Assembly: GCF_000245015.1 (NCBI RefSeq)
Contig: NZ_JH600070.1
Span: forward strand, 2,266,634 to 2,330,633
DNA from: Beggiatoa alba B18LD
GTDB lineage: Bacteria > Pseudomonadota > Gammaproteobacteria > Beggiatoales > Beggiatoaceae
Length of the DNA: 64,000 nucleotides
Direction of reading: 5' to 3'
Shown here: positions 44,555 through 53,389 of the stretch, in pieces
Layout of the letters: every line of letters begins with the position of its first letter
How positions within the stretch are numbered: position 1 is the stretch's first letter
Notes under the pieces: model-generated
What the model was told of the DNA's origin: nothing
What the model saw: the letters and a program-made list of their open reading frames with translations, nothing else
The model's database searches: none
Translations under genes and position numbers: made by a program

Positions 44555-45631
44555 TTAATGAGCGGCTCTAGGCTCACCTAAACGACTCACCATTTTCATA
44601 ATTGCCTTCATTTGTGGGGCATCATGGCTATAAAAATCAGGGGAATTTTGATCTTTGCTAGAATATCCCCAGAAATCCCAACATCCCATAGGGTTTAAAG
44701 GAATCTCTTTAGAAACCTGTGCTTGTGGATATAAAACAATCAGGTTATTCGTATCCGCGATTTCATTGTAACGGGTATGGGTGTAATACACATCATTTAC
44801 CTCATGCGCCCCTTGGAAACAACCATGTAACGCAATGTGTACTTTACATTTGCTGGTTTCACAAGATTTAGGGATATAAGCATAAGCGGCACTGCTCATA
44901 CTGCTTCTATCACTGTCCACAAACTCGCTTTGGTTAAACGCCACAATTTTACCGCTTAATTTACCAATCTCAGCAGCAGGATTCAGTTTACCGTATAAAT
45001 GCGTCAGAATGTCAGTGGATTGGAAAAATCCGCAGTTATTGATAAAGGGCGGTACATTTGTTGGACATGCCGCATCTTCTGCACTCCCCGTAATCAGCGC
45101 ATGACCCGAATTAACCGTATTGACAAACTTAATATTGTCAGCAGGAACTTCCGCTAATTGATAAAATTTATAGGTTTGCTCAACAACAATGGGTTTAACA
45201 ACGGTGTCGCTAGACCCTGTAAAAATATAAATTTTTTGCGTTTTTAAATTATCAACACTATCAATTTTACCCGCTGTTGCCAACTCCTTCGCCTTTTTTA
45301 AAGCCTTGTCTGCTTTTGGCGCGACGGCTGATGTCGCAGGCCCCATACAAGTGCTAATAGAGGAGTTAATAAAATCCATCGCTGTTCTTGCGCCTGTTGA
45401 ACCAGAGCAATAAAAAGGACCGCCTGCAACAATTCCAGCTCCTTTAATGAGGCTAGAATAAGCGGTTGCTAATTGTGCAGACATAAACCCACCAGAAGAA
45501 ATGCCTGATACGGTTGTTTGACTGAGATCCGCATCATAACCTGCAAGTTTATCTTCTGCAAAAGCAGGTGCTTGATAAAACAACGCAACAAGTAACCCAG
45601 TGATTGTCAATTTTTTTGATGGAAACATCAT
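44555..45631 (-). CDS. Exported poly(3-hydroxybutyrate) depolymerase, copy 1
   Basis: The 358-residue protein has a signal peptide (MMFPSKKLTITGLLVALFYQ, likely cleaved after PAFA). It has the lipase box GISSG at 43-47 with Ser45 as nucleophile. Asp141 (FTGSSDTVV) and His176 (NSGHALIT) complete a plausible triad. CKVHIALHGCFQGAHEV and NPMGCWDFWGYSS are typical of the exported PHB depolymerase/esterase family, which cleaves PHB to oligomers or monomers. AGAGGA precedes two ATG codons. It follows a close paralogue by 42 bases on the same strand, pointing to a tandem duplication. Confidence 0.9.
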   Translation of the reverse strand: MMFPSKKLTITGLLVALFYQAPAFAEDKLAGYDADLSQTTVSGISSGGFMSAQLATAYSSLIKGAGIVAGGPFYCSGSTGARTAMDFINSSISTCMGPATSAVAPKADKALKKAKELATAGKIDSVDNLKTQKIYIFTGSSDTVVKPIVVEQTYKFYQLAEVPADNIKFVNTVNSGHALITGSAEDAACPTNVPPFINNCGFFQSTDILTHLYGKLNPAAEIGKLSGKIVAFNQSEFVDSDRSSMSSAAYAYIPKSCETSKCKVHIALHGCFQGAHEVNDVYYTHTRYNEIADTNNLIVLYPQAQVSKEIPLNPMGCWDFWGYSSKDQNSPDFYSHDAPQMKAIMKMVSRLGEPRAAH

Positions 45632-45673
45632 GTAATCCTCTTAGTGATTTGTGGTCGATAACAGCTTTATTAT

Positions 45674-46747
45674 TTAATGAGCTACCTTTGTTTCCCCTAA
45701 ACGCTTAACCATTTTCATAATCGCACGCATTTGAGGAGCTTCTTTAGAGAAGAAGTCGGGTTGGTCTGGATTGGGGCTGGAATACCCCCAAAAATCCCAG
45801 CATCCTTTTGGATTCATCGGGTTTTCTGTAGAACGTAAAACTTGTGGATATAAAATAATCAGATTATTCGCATCTGCCATTTCATTAAAGCGTGTGCGGG
45901 TATAGAACTTGTCACCGATTTCTATCGCGCTTTGTGTACAACCATGAACGGCAATATGCACTTTACAAGCAGTAGATTCGCAGGTTTTAGGGACATACAC
46001 ATAAGCAACATCTGCCATGCTGGTTTTATCCGAATCTAAAAACTCTTTTTGGTCAAAAGAGACGAGTGTTCCGCTGGTTTTGCCTGCTTCAACAGCAGGT
46101 TTTAAATCTGTATATAAATGTTGTAACAGTTGATGTGATTGAAAAAAACCACACTTGCTAATGAACGGTGGAGCCGTTGTTTCACACGCTAAATCATCAG
46201 GGTTATTTGTGACAAACGCATGACCAGAAGGGACATCCGTTATATATTTTATTTGTTCTTTAGCAACACCTGCGAGTTGATAAAACTCAAGGGTTTTATC
46301 CATCACTAACTTATTGACAACCTTGTCGTTAGTACCGCTAAATAAATAGACTTTTTGTGCTTTAACATTTGCTAAATCATCAATTTGATGTGCAGATGCT
46401 AAGGTTTTAGCTTTTTCTAGGGCTTTTTCTGGATTAGGGGGAGGGGCATCACTAGCGGCTTTCATGCAGGTATTAATTGAAGTCATGATGTAATCCATCA
46501 TGTTCTTAGTTTCACCAGAACCCGCACAATAGTATAAACCACCGCCAATCGTAGCAATGCCTTTAATTTCAGCAGAGTAGGCAACGCCTAATTGTGCTGC
46601 CATAAATGCACCAGAGGAAATACCAGAAACGGTTGTTTGACTTAAATCAGCTTGGTAGCTCGGTAACTTGACAGTTTCCGCATAGATTGGAAAAGAAAGA
46701 ATAAGAGAAGTTGCAACTGTCAGTGTTTTTAAAGACATAGATTTCAT
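45674..46747 (-). CDS. Exported poly(3-hydroxybutyrate) depolymerase, copy 2
   Basis: The ATG at 46747 is chosen because AAGGTG lies 5 bases before it and the protein then starts with a clean signal peptide (MKSMSLKTLTVATSLILSFP, cleavage after IYA); the frame also stays open 23 codons further upstream. The 357 residues are colinear with copy 1: GISSG at 42-46 with Ser44, Asp in FSGTNDKVV, His in PSGHAFVT and KVHIAVHGCTQSAIEIG. The two copies differ over much of their length, so the duplication is not recent. It is upstream of copy 1 and they probably form an operon. Confidence 0.9.
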   Translation of the reverse strand: MKSMSLKTLTVATSLILSFPIYAETVKLPSYQADLSQTTVSGISSGAFMAAQLGVAYSAEIKGIATIGGGLYYCAGSGETKNMMDYIMTSINTCMKAASDAPPPNPEKALEKAKTLASAHQIDDLANVKAQKVYLFSGTNDKVVNKLVMDKTLEFYQLAGVAKEQIKYITDVPSGHAFVTNNPDDLACETTAPPFISKCGFFQSHQLLQHLYTDLKPAVEAGKTSGTLVSFDQKEFLDSDKTSMADVAYVYVPKTCESTACKVHIAVHGCTQSAIEIGDKFYTRTRFNEMADANNLIILYPQVLRSTENPMNPKGCWDFWGYSSPNPDQPDFFSKEAPQMRAIMKMVKRLGETKVAH

Positions 46748-47076
46748 AATCACCTTTTTAGATTGAAATAATAGCGATAAGGGAAATACAACACATCTAA
46801 AACACAACATCAGCAAAATGAATATAAGGCATTGCTCAATAATACACTGATATTAAAAACATTAATCAATGTTTGGTTTGTTCATTTTTGCCATATAATG
46901 CTAACACGTTTAAATTTTTGTTGCTATGCACTAAATAAAGAATTATAACTTTTTTTATATGAAAAATTTTTTCCTTAAATATGGTTTAATCCCTGATATA
47001 AGTAATATTACCTATTATTGATGGAAAAATTTTTTCTTTGAAATATAGAATAAAAGCTAAATCTCAATAATTAGGT
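46748..47076. other. AT-rich spacer with two copies of a short palindrome
   Basis: No gene is seen in these 329 bases. GAAAAATTTTTTC occurs twice (46961-46973 and 47024-47036), each nearly palindromic and 50 bases apart. They could be binding sites or weak terminators for the permease genes. The part nearest 46748 should hold the promoter of the depolymerase pair. Confidence 0.4.
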
Positions 47077-47754
47077 TTATAAATAGCTTAACCATCGTTT
47101 TTCTAGGTATTTAAAAGAAAATACTAAGGTAAAAGTTAAAACTAAATAAAATGCACCTGCTGTTAAAAAAGCCTCATAAGGCATGTAAAAACGTGAATTA
47201 ACGATACGTGCCGCTCCTGTGATATCAATCAGCGTAATCACACTGGCTAAAGAACTTGCATGTAGCATAAAAATAACTTCGTTACCATAAGCAGGAAGCG
47301 CGCGCCGTAACGCACTTGGTAGAATAATACGACGATATATCAACGTAGGTGACATACCAAATGCCTTTGCTGCTTCAATTTCACCAATAGGCATTGAGAC
47401 GATAGTACCGCGTAAAATTTCTATCGTATAAGCGGCGGTGTTGAGCGTGAATGCTAATAATGCACACCAATAAGCCTCACGTAAAAAGTGCCAAAAAATA
47501 CTCGCTTTTATCCAATCAAACTGTCCTAATCCATAATAAATAAGGTAAATTTGAATTAATAAAGGTGTACCACGAAAGAAGTAACTGAATGCAAAAACGG
47601 GGATTGAATAGAAAGGGTTTTTTAAGGTTGCTAACACGGCGCAGGGAATGGCAATGAAAATGCCCAGCAATAGGGATAAAGAGACTAATTCTATTGTCAG
47701 CCCTAAACCTTCCCAATATAGGTGAAAATTATCAATAATGACACTAAAGTTCAT
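47077..47754 (-). CDS. Polar amino acid ABC transporter permease (ArtM/HisM-like)
   Basis: The 225-residue protein has five membrane helices and the cytoplasmic EAA loop GEIEAAKAFGMSPTLIYRRI, then PSALRRALPAYGNEVIFMLH, typical of HisM/ArtM permeases for basic amino acids. It begins 3 bases after the partner permease. The ATPase and substrate-binding protein genes usually found with it are not adjacent. Confidence 0.9.
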   Translation of the reverse strand: MNFSVIIDNFHLYWEGLGLTIELVSLSLLLGIFIAIPCAVLATLKNPFYSIPVFAFSYFFRGTPLLIQIYLIYYGLGQFDWIKASIFWHFLREAYWCALLAFTLNTAAYTIEILRGTIVSMPIGEIEAAKAFGMSPTLIYRRIILPSALRRALPAYGNEVIFMLHASSLASVITLIDITGAARIVNSRFYMPYEAFLTAGAFYLVLTFTLVFSFKYLEKRWLSYL

Positions 47755-47757
47755 GGT

Positions 47758-48447
47758 TTAGATAGTTTTAGTATGAATTCGATAACGATGTTCTAGCCAT
47801 TTTAAGCAGAGAATCGACACGGTTGTAAAGCCAAGAAATCCCAGCGCGACCACTAAATAAAAGGTAAATGGTAGTCGTGTTGCGCCAGCGGCAAGTGTGG
47901 CTTTACGTACCATATCATCTAAGCCAATGACTGAAACTAACGCGGTAGCTTTTAATAACACTAACCAGTTATTGCCAAAACTAGGCAGTGCATGGGGAAT
48001 CATTTGTGGGAGTAAAATACGCCAAAAAACTTGCCCACGTGTCATGCCAAATGCATAAGCCGCTTCTAATTGTCCGCGTGGAATAGCGAGAATTGCCCCT
48101 CTAAAGGTTTCAGTCATATACGCGCCAAAGATAAAACCTATCGTTAATACGCCCGCAATAAATGGATTAATATCAATATAATCATCATATCCAATCGCAT
48201 TTGCTAGTTGATTGATGAGTAATTGTCCCCCATAAAAAATCAATAGCATTAACACTAAGTCGGGAATCCCTCGAATAACAGTGGTGTAAACCATTGCAAT
48301 GCTAGAAGCAATTTTTGAGGTAGATAATCTTGCTAACGCACCCACTAAGCCTAAACCTGTTGCAATGCAAAGAGATAATAAAGAAACTTCTATCGTGAGT
48401 AATGCCCCTGCCAAAATGCTCGCGCCATAGCCGTGTAGGTCAAACAT
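47758..48447 (-). CDS. Polar amino acid ABC transporter permease (ArtQ/HisQ-like)
   Basis: The 229-residue inner-membrane protein pairs with the following gene. It has five helices and the EAA loop GQLEAAYAFGMTRGQVFWRI, followed by PQMIPHALPSFGNNWLVLLK. IRGIPDLVLMLLIFYGGQ is typical of HisQ/ArtQ permeases. It is the first gene of a two-gene operon. The upstream neighbour, sppA-like, lies 129 bases away on the same strand and is unrelated. Confidence 0.9.
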   Translation of the reverse strand: MFDLHGYGASILAGALLTIEVSLLSLCIATGLGLVGALARLSTSKIASSIAMVYTTVIRGIPDLVLMLLIFYGGQLLINQLANAIGYDDYIDINPFIAGVLTIGFIFGAYMTETFRGAILAIPRGQLEAAYAFGMTRGQVFWRILLPQMIPHALPSFGNNWLVLLKATALVSVIGLDDMVRKATLAAGATRLPFTFYLVVALGFLGFTTVSILCLKWLEHRYRIHTKTI

Positions 48448-48528
48448 TCAATTCTCCTGCAATGAGAAACTGAGCAGTAATAAACGCTAAAACAAATCTG
48501 AATTTAGTGCGTTAACTCATCATAAAGC

Positions 48529-48552
48529 GGTTATGTCGTTGTCAACATAACC
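48529..48552 (-). terminator. Possible terminator after the SppA-like gene
   Basis: GGTTATGT and ACATAACC form an 8-bp stem with an 8-base loop, about 25 bases downstream of the SppA-like stop on the minus strand. The following T-tract is weak, so it is uncertain. Confidence 0.4.
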
Positions 48553-48576
48553 ACTTGCTATTAAATCTTATTTTTC

Positions 48577-49689
48577 TTATGGTGCACAGACTTGATGAAT
48601 ATCACCATGATAAACCAATGGAACAGTTAATACAGTGTTACATAAGACTTGTTGTGGCGTTTGTGCGTTTGTTGTGGGGGTTGCTGGATGTGCCCATACT
48701 AGTAATTGTCCTAACCAACTCGTTTCATCCGTTTGTGGGTAAACCAGTTGATAATCATCACCAACCTTTGCAAGCTGTGCAAGTTTATCAATGGCTTGTT
48801 GACGGTTTAATGTGCCATCAATTAAATGATATTGTTCGGCAGTGTCATTGCTGAATAATTGCGCCCCCATTTTATTACGAATGACATCTGCATTAATTTG
48901 ACGGTTCTCAGCAACATGTTGTACAAATTTCGTATATTCCGTATCGACACCTGCTTGCAGGTTTTGCAATTCTTCATCGGTAGGACGGCGAAAAGGATTG
49001 CCTAAATCTTTACCGCGCCCCGCAAAGATTTGATATTGTTCTATTCCTTCCTCAGTGACAATTCCGCCTCCCATTACCCCGCCATCTGTCGCAATGGGTT
49101 TATTAAAATAAGTGAGAGAAATCCCTAATACCCCAATACTGCCAACCATACTCCCATAATCCGCATAAATTGCATCCGCGCCCACCATTGCCATAACCCC
49201 ACCTGAAGCGGCAAAACCTTCAATATAAGCAATAACAGGCTTTTGGGTTGCCTTTTGATACGCTTTGATACCATCAAAAATGGCACGAGAACCATAAATA
49301 GTGCCTCCAGCGGTCTGGATATGTAAAAAAATACCTTTAATCTCAGGATGTTTTGCCGCTTTTAACAGTTGCTCTTGAATTTGATAGCCGTAAGTGACAC
49401 CTGTGGCTAAAAAGGAGAGAGAACCGAATTCGGTATTTGGACTGCCGAGTATAATCCCATTAATATTGAGTTTTAATAAATACTGCTGACTTTGTGAATT
49501 CCCTGCAATATAAGTATATTGCGACGCTATATTATTGATATCCGTTAATTCCCCCTGCTGTAGTTTTGCACCGATACCGATGCCTAACCCTGTAAAAAAG
49601 AAAATGGCGAGGACAATTAAAATAATAAGACTCAACAGGGCGAAAAAGACCTGTCCAACAAGGCGAAACGCGCCAGTTATGATTGACAT
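48577..49689 (-). CDS. S49 family (SppA-like) signal peptide peptidase
   Basis: The 370-residue protein has an N-terminal membrane anchor (FALLSLIILIVLAIFFFTGL). The Ser-Lys dyad expected for SppA is Ser162 in YIEGFAASGGVMA and Lys227 in FAGRGKDLGNPFRR. It should face the periplasm and digest released signal peptides or membrane fragments. The length is between SohB/short SppA (about 320-350) and the double-domain E. coli SppA (618). The C-terminal 50 residues (from about VYPQTDETSW) are unusual and have two cysteines. It is divergent from ptsH. Confidence 0.9.
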   Translation of the reverse strand: MSIITGAFRLVGQVFFALLSLIILIVLAIFFFTGLGIGIGAKLQQGELTDINNIASQYTYIAGNSQSQQYLLKLNINGIILGSPNTEFGSLSFLATGVTYGYQIQEQLLKAAKHPEIKGIFLHIQTAGGTIYGSRAIFDGIKAYQKATQKPVIAYIEGFAASGGVMAMVGADAIYADYGSMVGSIGVLGISLTYFNKPIATDGGVMGGGIVTEEGIEQYQIFAGRGKDLGNPFRRPTDEELQNLQAGVDTEYTKFVQHVAENRQINADVIRNKMGAQLFSNDTAEQYHLIDGTLNRQQAIDKLAQLAKVGDDYQLVYPQTDETSWLGQLLVWAHPATPTTNAQTPQQVLCNTVLTVPLVYHGDIHQVCAP

Positions 49690-50121
49690 GCAAACCTCTC
49701 CACGAGCATAAATTTCAGTAAAAATAATCCATCAATTTCGTAAACAAGACGAGATACAACATTATACAATGTGGGTTGTTTGCCTTGCTGAACAAAGGTG
49801 GGATTAACCCCATTTAGCGACATTGCTTGCTATGAATGCTTTAATCATTGGGCTAACTTTGTTATGTTTTGAACCTTACACGTAATATTGCTAGAAAAAC
49901 AAATAGATTATTTCCCTAAATTTCATGTGAATGACGGCTCAGTGTAAAAAAGTCGATGCATGTTGGGGATGCTAACTTGAGCTTATCAAGCTTCAGACCT
50001 ACTGTTTAGGAGGCAGATTGTCTGCGATGGCTAAGTACATGGAAATTTTATCCATAACACGATAAGTTTAAAAAAAATTGCCTAGTATTAATAAAGTATA
50101 AGGAGTGAAAAATAAATAACC
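49690..50121. other. Long leader region upstream of ptsH-ptsI
   Basis: No protein gene is seen in these 432 bases. Short stems occur near 49978-50027: AGCTTATCAAGCT and GCAGATTGTCTGC are self-complementary. AAGGAG lies about 20 bases before the ptsH start. The region may carry a structured leader or a small RNA, but no known family was recognised. Confidence 0.4.
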
Positions 50122-50391
50122 GTGTTAAAACAAACTTTCACCATTGTGAACAAATTAGGACTTCATGCACGCGCCGCTGCTAAATTAGTGAAGCTTGCCT
50201 CCGCATTTGATAGTGATATCAAAATTAAGCGTGGGCAGCGTGAAGTCAACGGCAAAAGTATCATGGGAGTCATGATGTTAGCCGCTGCAAAAGGCACAGA
50301 AGTGGATATAACGACATCAGGTATTGATGAAGAAATCGCGATGGCTGAAATCGCTGATTTGATTGAAAGTCGCTTTGGAGAGGCAGAGTGA
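50122..50391 (+). CDS. ptsH: Phosphocarrier protein HPr
   Basis: HPr passes phosphate from enzyme I to downstream PTS proteins. The 89-residue protein starts at a GTG. His15 in NKLGLHARAAAKLV is the phosphorylation site, and Ser46 in NGKSIMGVMMLAA is the regulatory serine position, in a context that HPr kinase could recognise. No EII sugar permease gene lies nearby, so it may serve a regulatory (Ntr-like) PTS as in many proteobacteria. The TGA stop overlaps the GTG start of ptsI. Confidence 0.95.
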   Translation: MLKQTFTIVNKLGLHARAAAKLVKLASAFDSDIKIKRGQREVNGKSIMGVMMLAAAKGTEVDITTSGIDEEIAMAEIADLIESRFGEAE

Positions 50392-52118
50392 GCTTAACGC
50401 TACATGGTATTGGTGTTTCAAAAGGCGTTGCCATTGGCAAAGTGCATATTATTAACCGCGATCATATCGAAGTTGGTGAATATACCTTGTCAGTGCAAAG
50501 CCTAGAAGGGGAAGTATTACGTTTTGAAGGTGCAGTTGATGTCGCCCGTGAGCAGTTGCAACGGATTCGACAACAAGTTTCAAAGCAAACTGCCTCTGAT
50601 GTTGCTGCATTTATCGATACCCACTTATTAATGTTAGAAGATACCGTTTTTATCGAATCCCCAGTTCGCTTGATTCGTGAACGGCAATGCAATGCAGAAT
50701 GGGCTTTAAAACTGCATCATGACTATCTCATTCGTGTTTTTGATGAGATGGACGACCCTTATTTAAAATCACGTAAAGATGATGTTGCTCAAGTTGTTAA
50801 TCGTATTCAGCGCGTGCTACGTGGATATCCTGATTTAGCCGAAGACCTTTCTACTGAAAGTCTTTCTCACGCGATTGTCTTATCAGATGATTTAAGCCCT
50901 GCGGATACCGCATTGATGCAACATCGGGGCATCGTAGCCTTTGCCACCGAATTTGGTGGCGCAACCTCTCACACGGCAATTTTAGCGCGTAGTTTAGGCA
51001 TCCCTGCCATTGTGGGGCTGCGTCGTGCACGTGCCTATGTCCAACACGGTGAAACTTTAATTATTGATGGTTCACAGGGAATGTTAATTGCTGACCCTGA
51101 TGAACGAGCATTACGTTACTATCGCAATCGGCAACGGGATGAAAAACGCTATCGTACTGCATTAGGTAAATTAAAAAACGCGCCAACAATTACAAAAGAT
51201 GGTACGCCTATTTCTTTGCAAGCAAATATTGAATTCCCTGAAGATATGCTTGCCGTGCGGCGAGTGGGTGGTGAAGGCGTTGGCTTATATCGTACCGAAT
51301 TTTTATACATGAATCGCCCTACGCCCCCCTCAGAAGAAGAACATTTTGACGCTTATTTGCGGGTTATTCGAGCTGCAAAAGGAACACCTGTTACGATTCG
51401 TACTTTAGATTTAGGCGCAGATAAACAAGTCCGTTATCAAGACCTATCCACAGCGACAAATCCTGCCTTAGGCTTACGAGCAATTCGTTTATGCTTAAGA
51501 GACTTAAAAATGTTTAAAATTCAATTGCGCGCTATTACCCGTGTTTCTGCTTTTGGACAAGTGCGCATGATGATACCGATGGTGTCAGGCATTCAAGAAT
51601 TATTACAAGTTCGTAACTTAGTCAGTGAAGTACAAAATGAATTAGCCCGTAAATCGATTAAGTTTGACCAAGCAATGCCTATCGGTGCAATGGTTGAAGT
51701 ACCTGCAGTGGCTGCCTGTACAGACTTATATGCCCCTCACTCTGATTTTTTCTCCATAGGAACTAATGATTTAATTCAATACACCTTAGCAATTGATCGT
51801 GTTGATGACAGTGTTAATTACCTCTACGACCCCTTACATCCTGCTGTTTTACGCCTGATTAAAATGAGTATTGATGCGGCAAGTCGTCATGAAAAACCCA
51901 TTAGTATGTGTGGTGAGATGGCGAGCGATAGTCGCTACGTGCGTTTATTGCTGGGCTTAGGATTACGCTCATTTAGCGTAAATCCTGAAGCATTATTAGA
52001 AGTTAAACAAATTATTATCAACAGTGATATGACAGGATTAGCAAGAAGTGCAGGAAAGCTGATGCGTTTAACAGCACATGTAGATATCCTAGAACTACTA
52101 GAACATATTAACCGTTAA
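50388..52118 (+). CDS. ptsI: Phosphoenolpyruvate--protein phosphotransferase (enzyme I)
   Basis: Enzyme I takes phosphate from PEP and gives it to HPr. The 576-residue protein has His195 as phosphorylation site in FGGATSHTAILARSLGIPAI. The PEP-binding C-terminal domain contains GVGLYRTEFLYMNR, GTNDLIQYTLAIDR and PISMCGEMASD with the catalytic Cys. There is no N-terminal GAF domain, so it is the plain PtsI rather than PtsP. The GTG start overlaps the ptsH stop by 3 bases, giving tight coupling. A strong terminator follows. Confidence 0.97.
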   Translation: MSLTLHGIGVSKGVAIGKVHIINRDHIEVGEYTLSVQSLEGEVLRFEGAVDVAREQLQRIRQQVSKQTASDVAAFIDTHLLMLEDTVFIESPVRLIRERQCNAEWALKLHHDYLIRVFDEMDDPYLKSRKDDVAQVVNRIQRVLRGYPDLAEDLSTESLSHAIVLSDDLSPADTALMQHRGIVAFATEFGGATSHTAILARSLGIPAIVGLRRARAYVQHGETLIIDGSQGMLIADPDERALRYYRNRQRDEKRYRTALGKLKNAPTITKDGTPISLQANIEFPEDMLAVRRVGGEGVGLYRTEFLYMNRPTPPSEEEHFDAYLRVIRAAKGTPVTIRTLDLGADKQVRYQDLSTATNPALGLRAIRLCLRDLKMFKIQLRAITRVSAFGQVRMMIPMVSGIQELLQVRNLVSEVQNELARKSIKFDQAMPIGAMVEVPAVAACTDLYAPHSDFFSIGTNDLIQYTLAIDRVDDSVNYLYDPLHPAVLRLIKMSIDAASRHEKPISMCGEMASDSRYVRLLLGLGLRSFSVNPEALLEVKQIIINSDMTGLARSAGKLMRLTAHVDILELLEHINR

Positions 52119-52155
52119 TTCTTCCCTTAAGAACGTCAACCATTTTTTAAAACAT

Positions 52156-52196
52156 AAAGACCTGCTAAGTTTTCAAAACCTAGCAGGTCTTTTTTT
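52156..52196 (+). terminator. Rho-independent terminator of ptsHI, also a repeat-family hairpin
   Basis: AAAGACCTGCTA (52156-52167) pairs with TAGCAGGTCTTT (52181-52192), followed by more Ts. The loop AGTTTTCAAAACC is also partly self-complementary. The same sequence theme (CCTGCTAGGTTTTGAAAACC) recurs at 62287-62317 after an MFS gene. Confidence 0.88.
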
Positions 52197-52313
52197 GTCT
52201 GAACCAGAATTCACAGAATTTTCAGAATTAGCAGGATTAAAAAGCGTGATTCGCATTAATTTCTTGGTTTAAGGGGTTTAAATTCTGTTAATTCTGAAAA
52301 TTCTGATTCAGAC
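52197..52313. repeat. 117-bp palindromic repeat with CAGAATT motifs
   Basis: The ends are GTCTGAACCAGAATT and its inverted counterpart ending CTGATTCAGAC. Each arm has several CAGAATT/AATTCTG units, so the whole segment can fold on itself. A second copy starts at 63908 and is cut by the window end. The two copies share the central AAAAGCGTGATTC segment. It lies directly behind the ptsHI terminator. Confidence 0.85.
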
Positions 52314-52373
52314 AAGCTATTGTCTTTTTAAAAGAATCTCGCCGTACTCGCGTTATTAGGTCTTTAATGTTTA

Positions 52374-52446
52374 TATAGCAAACGTATTATAAAACAACAT
52401 GGAGGACTGGCAGTCCTCCGCATCGCTTTGTAGTGCATTTACTATA
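52374..52446. repeat. Rpn-associated palindromic element, 3' end of unit 2
   Basis: Begins TATAGCAAACGTATTATAAA, has GGAGGACTGGCAGTCCTCC as a 19-base palindromic core and ends GTAGTGCATTTACTATA. The Rpn gene on the minus strand ends inside it: its TAG stop is part of the terminal TATAG. Confidence 0.88.
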
Positions 52447-53362
52447 ATCGTTCAATTTCCTCGCGTGTTAATCCCGTCGCAACCATAATGAGTTCAAGAG
52501 GAGCATTGCTTTGCTTTAGTGCGATTGCGACTTTTATTCTTTCTTGTGCAATTTTCATTCTTTCTTGCTCAATCCCTTTTTTAACACCTTGTTCAATTCC
52601 AATCTCAATGCCCTTCTCCATCCCTATCTCAATTCCTTCCTGTTTAGCGGTATCAAGCACATTGATGAAATCGCGGTAGTATTTCAAACTTAATTCATAC
52701 GCATGACGGTCTTCATAACTCATATTCGCTAATTTCGCTAACGCAAAAGCGTCTTCGATAATATCCCCTTGAAATTCTCTCGGCATATCGTCAAATGTCA
52801 CTAATTCACGCAGAAAATATAACCACCATTCCAGATGGTTCGCTAATTCGGATTCTTGTTTTTTAAACTTCGCCATTTCTATGTAAATGAAGTTCAATTT
52901 CTTAAACATCACTTCTTTACTGTAAATATCGGTTATTTGTCCGAAATGTAAGTAATGGTCATCGGGAAAGCTGGCTAAGGAGAAGTCTAAAATCCCAATG
53001 AAATAAATCGGGGTTAATTCAAAATCCCATTTGCCTTTTTTGGCTTGGTCTTGAATTAAGAAACTGGCGTAATAGGTAGCGCGGTCTTGAAAGTGTTCTT
53101 GTTTCGCACGTTGTAATTCGACAATGAATTCCTGATTTTTTTCATCCCGACAATAAATATCAAAGATGGCACGTCGGTCTTCTTCTAACATGCCGAGTTT
53201 TTCGATATTTTTAAATTCTAAGCTGACAATTTTATGTTTGATGGGGAGTAAATCATTGAGGAAGCTGATGAGTAGGGGTTTACTTTCTTCACTGCCGAAG
53301 ATTTTTTTAAAGCCAAAATCGGTGAAGGGGTTGATGAATGTGCCTAGGGATTTGTCGGTCAT
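52442..53362 (-). CDS. Rpn-family PD-(D/E)XK recombination-promoting nuclease / putative transposase, copy 2
   Basis: The 306-residue protein is nearly identical to copy 1 at 39730-40713 over its first 240 residues; visible changes include GQITDIY for GQLTDIY, EVMFKK for EVTFKK and EDAFALA for EEAFALA. The nuclease residues Asp68 and Glu82-x-Gln84 are the same. Only three octapeptide repeats are present (IEIGMEKG, IEIGIEQG, VKKGIEQE), followed by RMKIAQERIKVAIALKQS. Both ends are bounded by the palindromic element. The orientation is opposite to copy 1, about 12 kb away. Both frames are intact, so both may be active. Confidence 0.93.
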   Translation of the reverse strand: MTDKSLGTFINPFTDFGFKKIFGSEESKPLLISFLNDLLPIKHKIVSLEFKNIEKLGMLEEDRRAIFDIYCRDEKNQEFIVELQRAKQEHFQDRATYYASFLIQDQAKKGKWDFELTPIYFIGILDFSLASFPDDHYLHFGQITDIYSKEVMFKKLNFIYIEMAKFKKQESELANHLEWWLYFLRELVTFDDMPREFQGDIIEDAFALAKLANMSYEDRHAYELSLKYYRDFINVLDTAKQEGIEIGMEKGIEIGIEQGVKKGIEQERMKIAQERIKVAIALKQSNAPLELIMVATGLTREEIERL

Positions 53363-53389
53363 GTTGATGTTTCCTCATGCTTGGGAAGA

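Noticed and set aside
49690-50121. 6S RNA or a known riboswitch upstream of ptsH
   Set aside because: No recognisable 6S open-bubble sequence or riboswitch core could be matched by eye.
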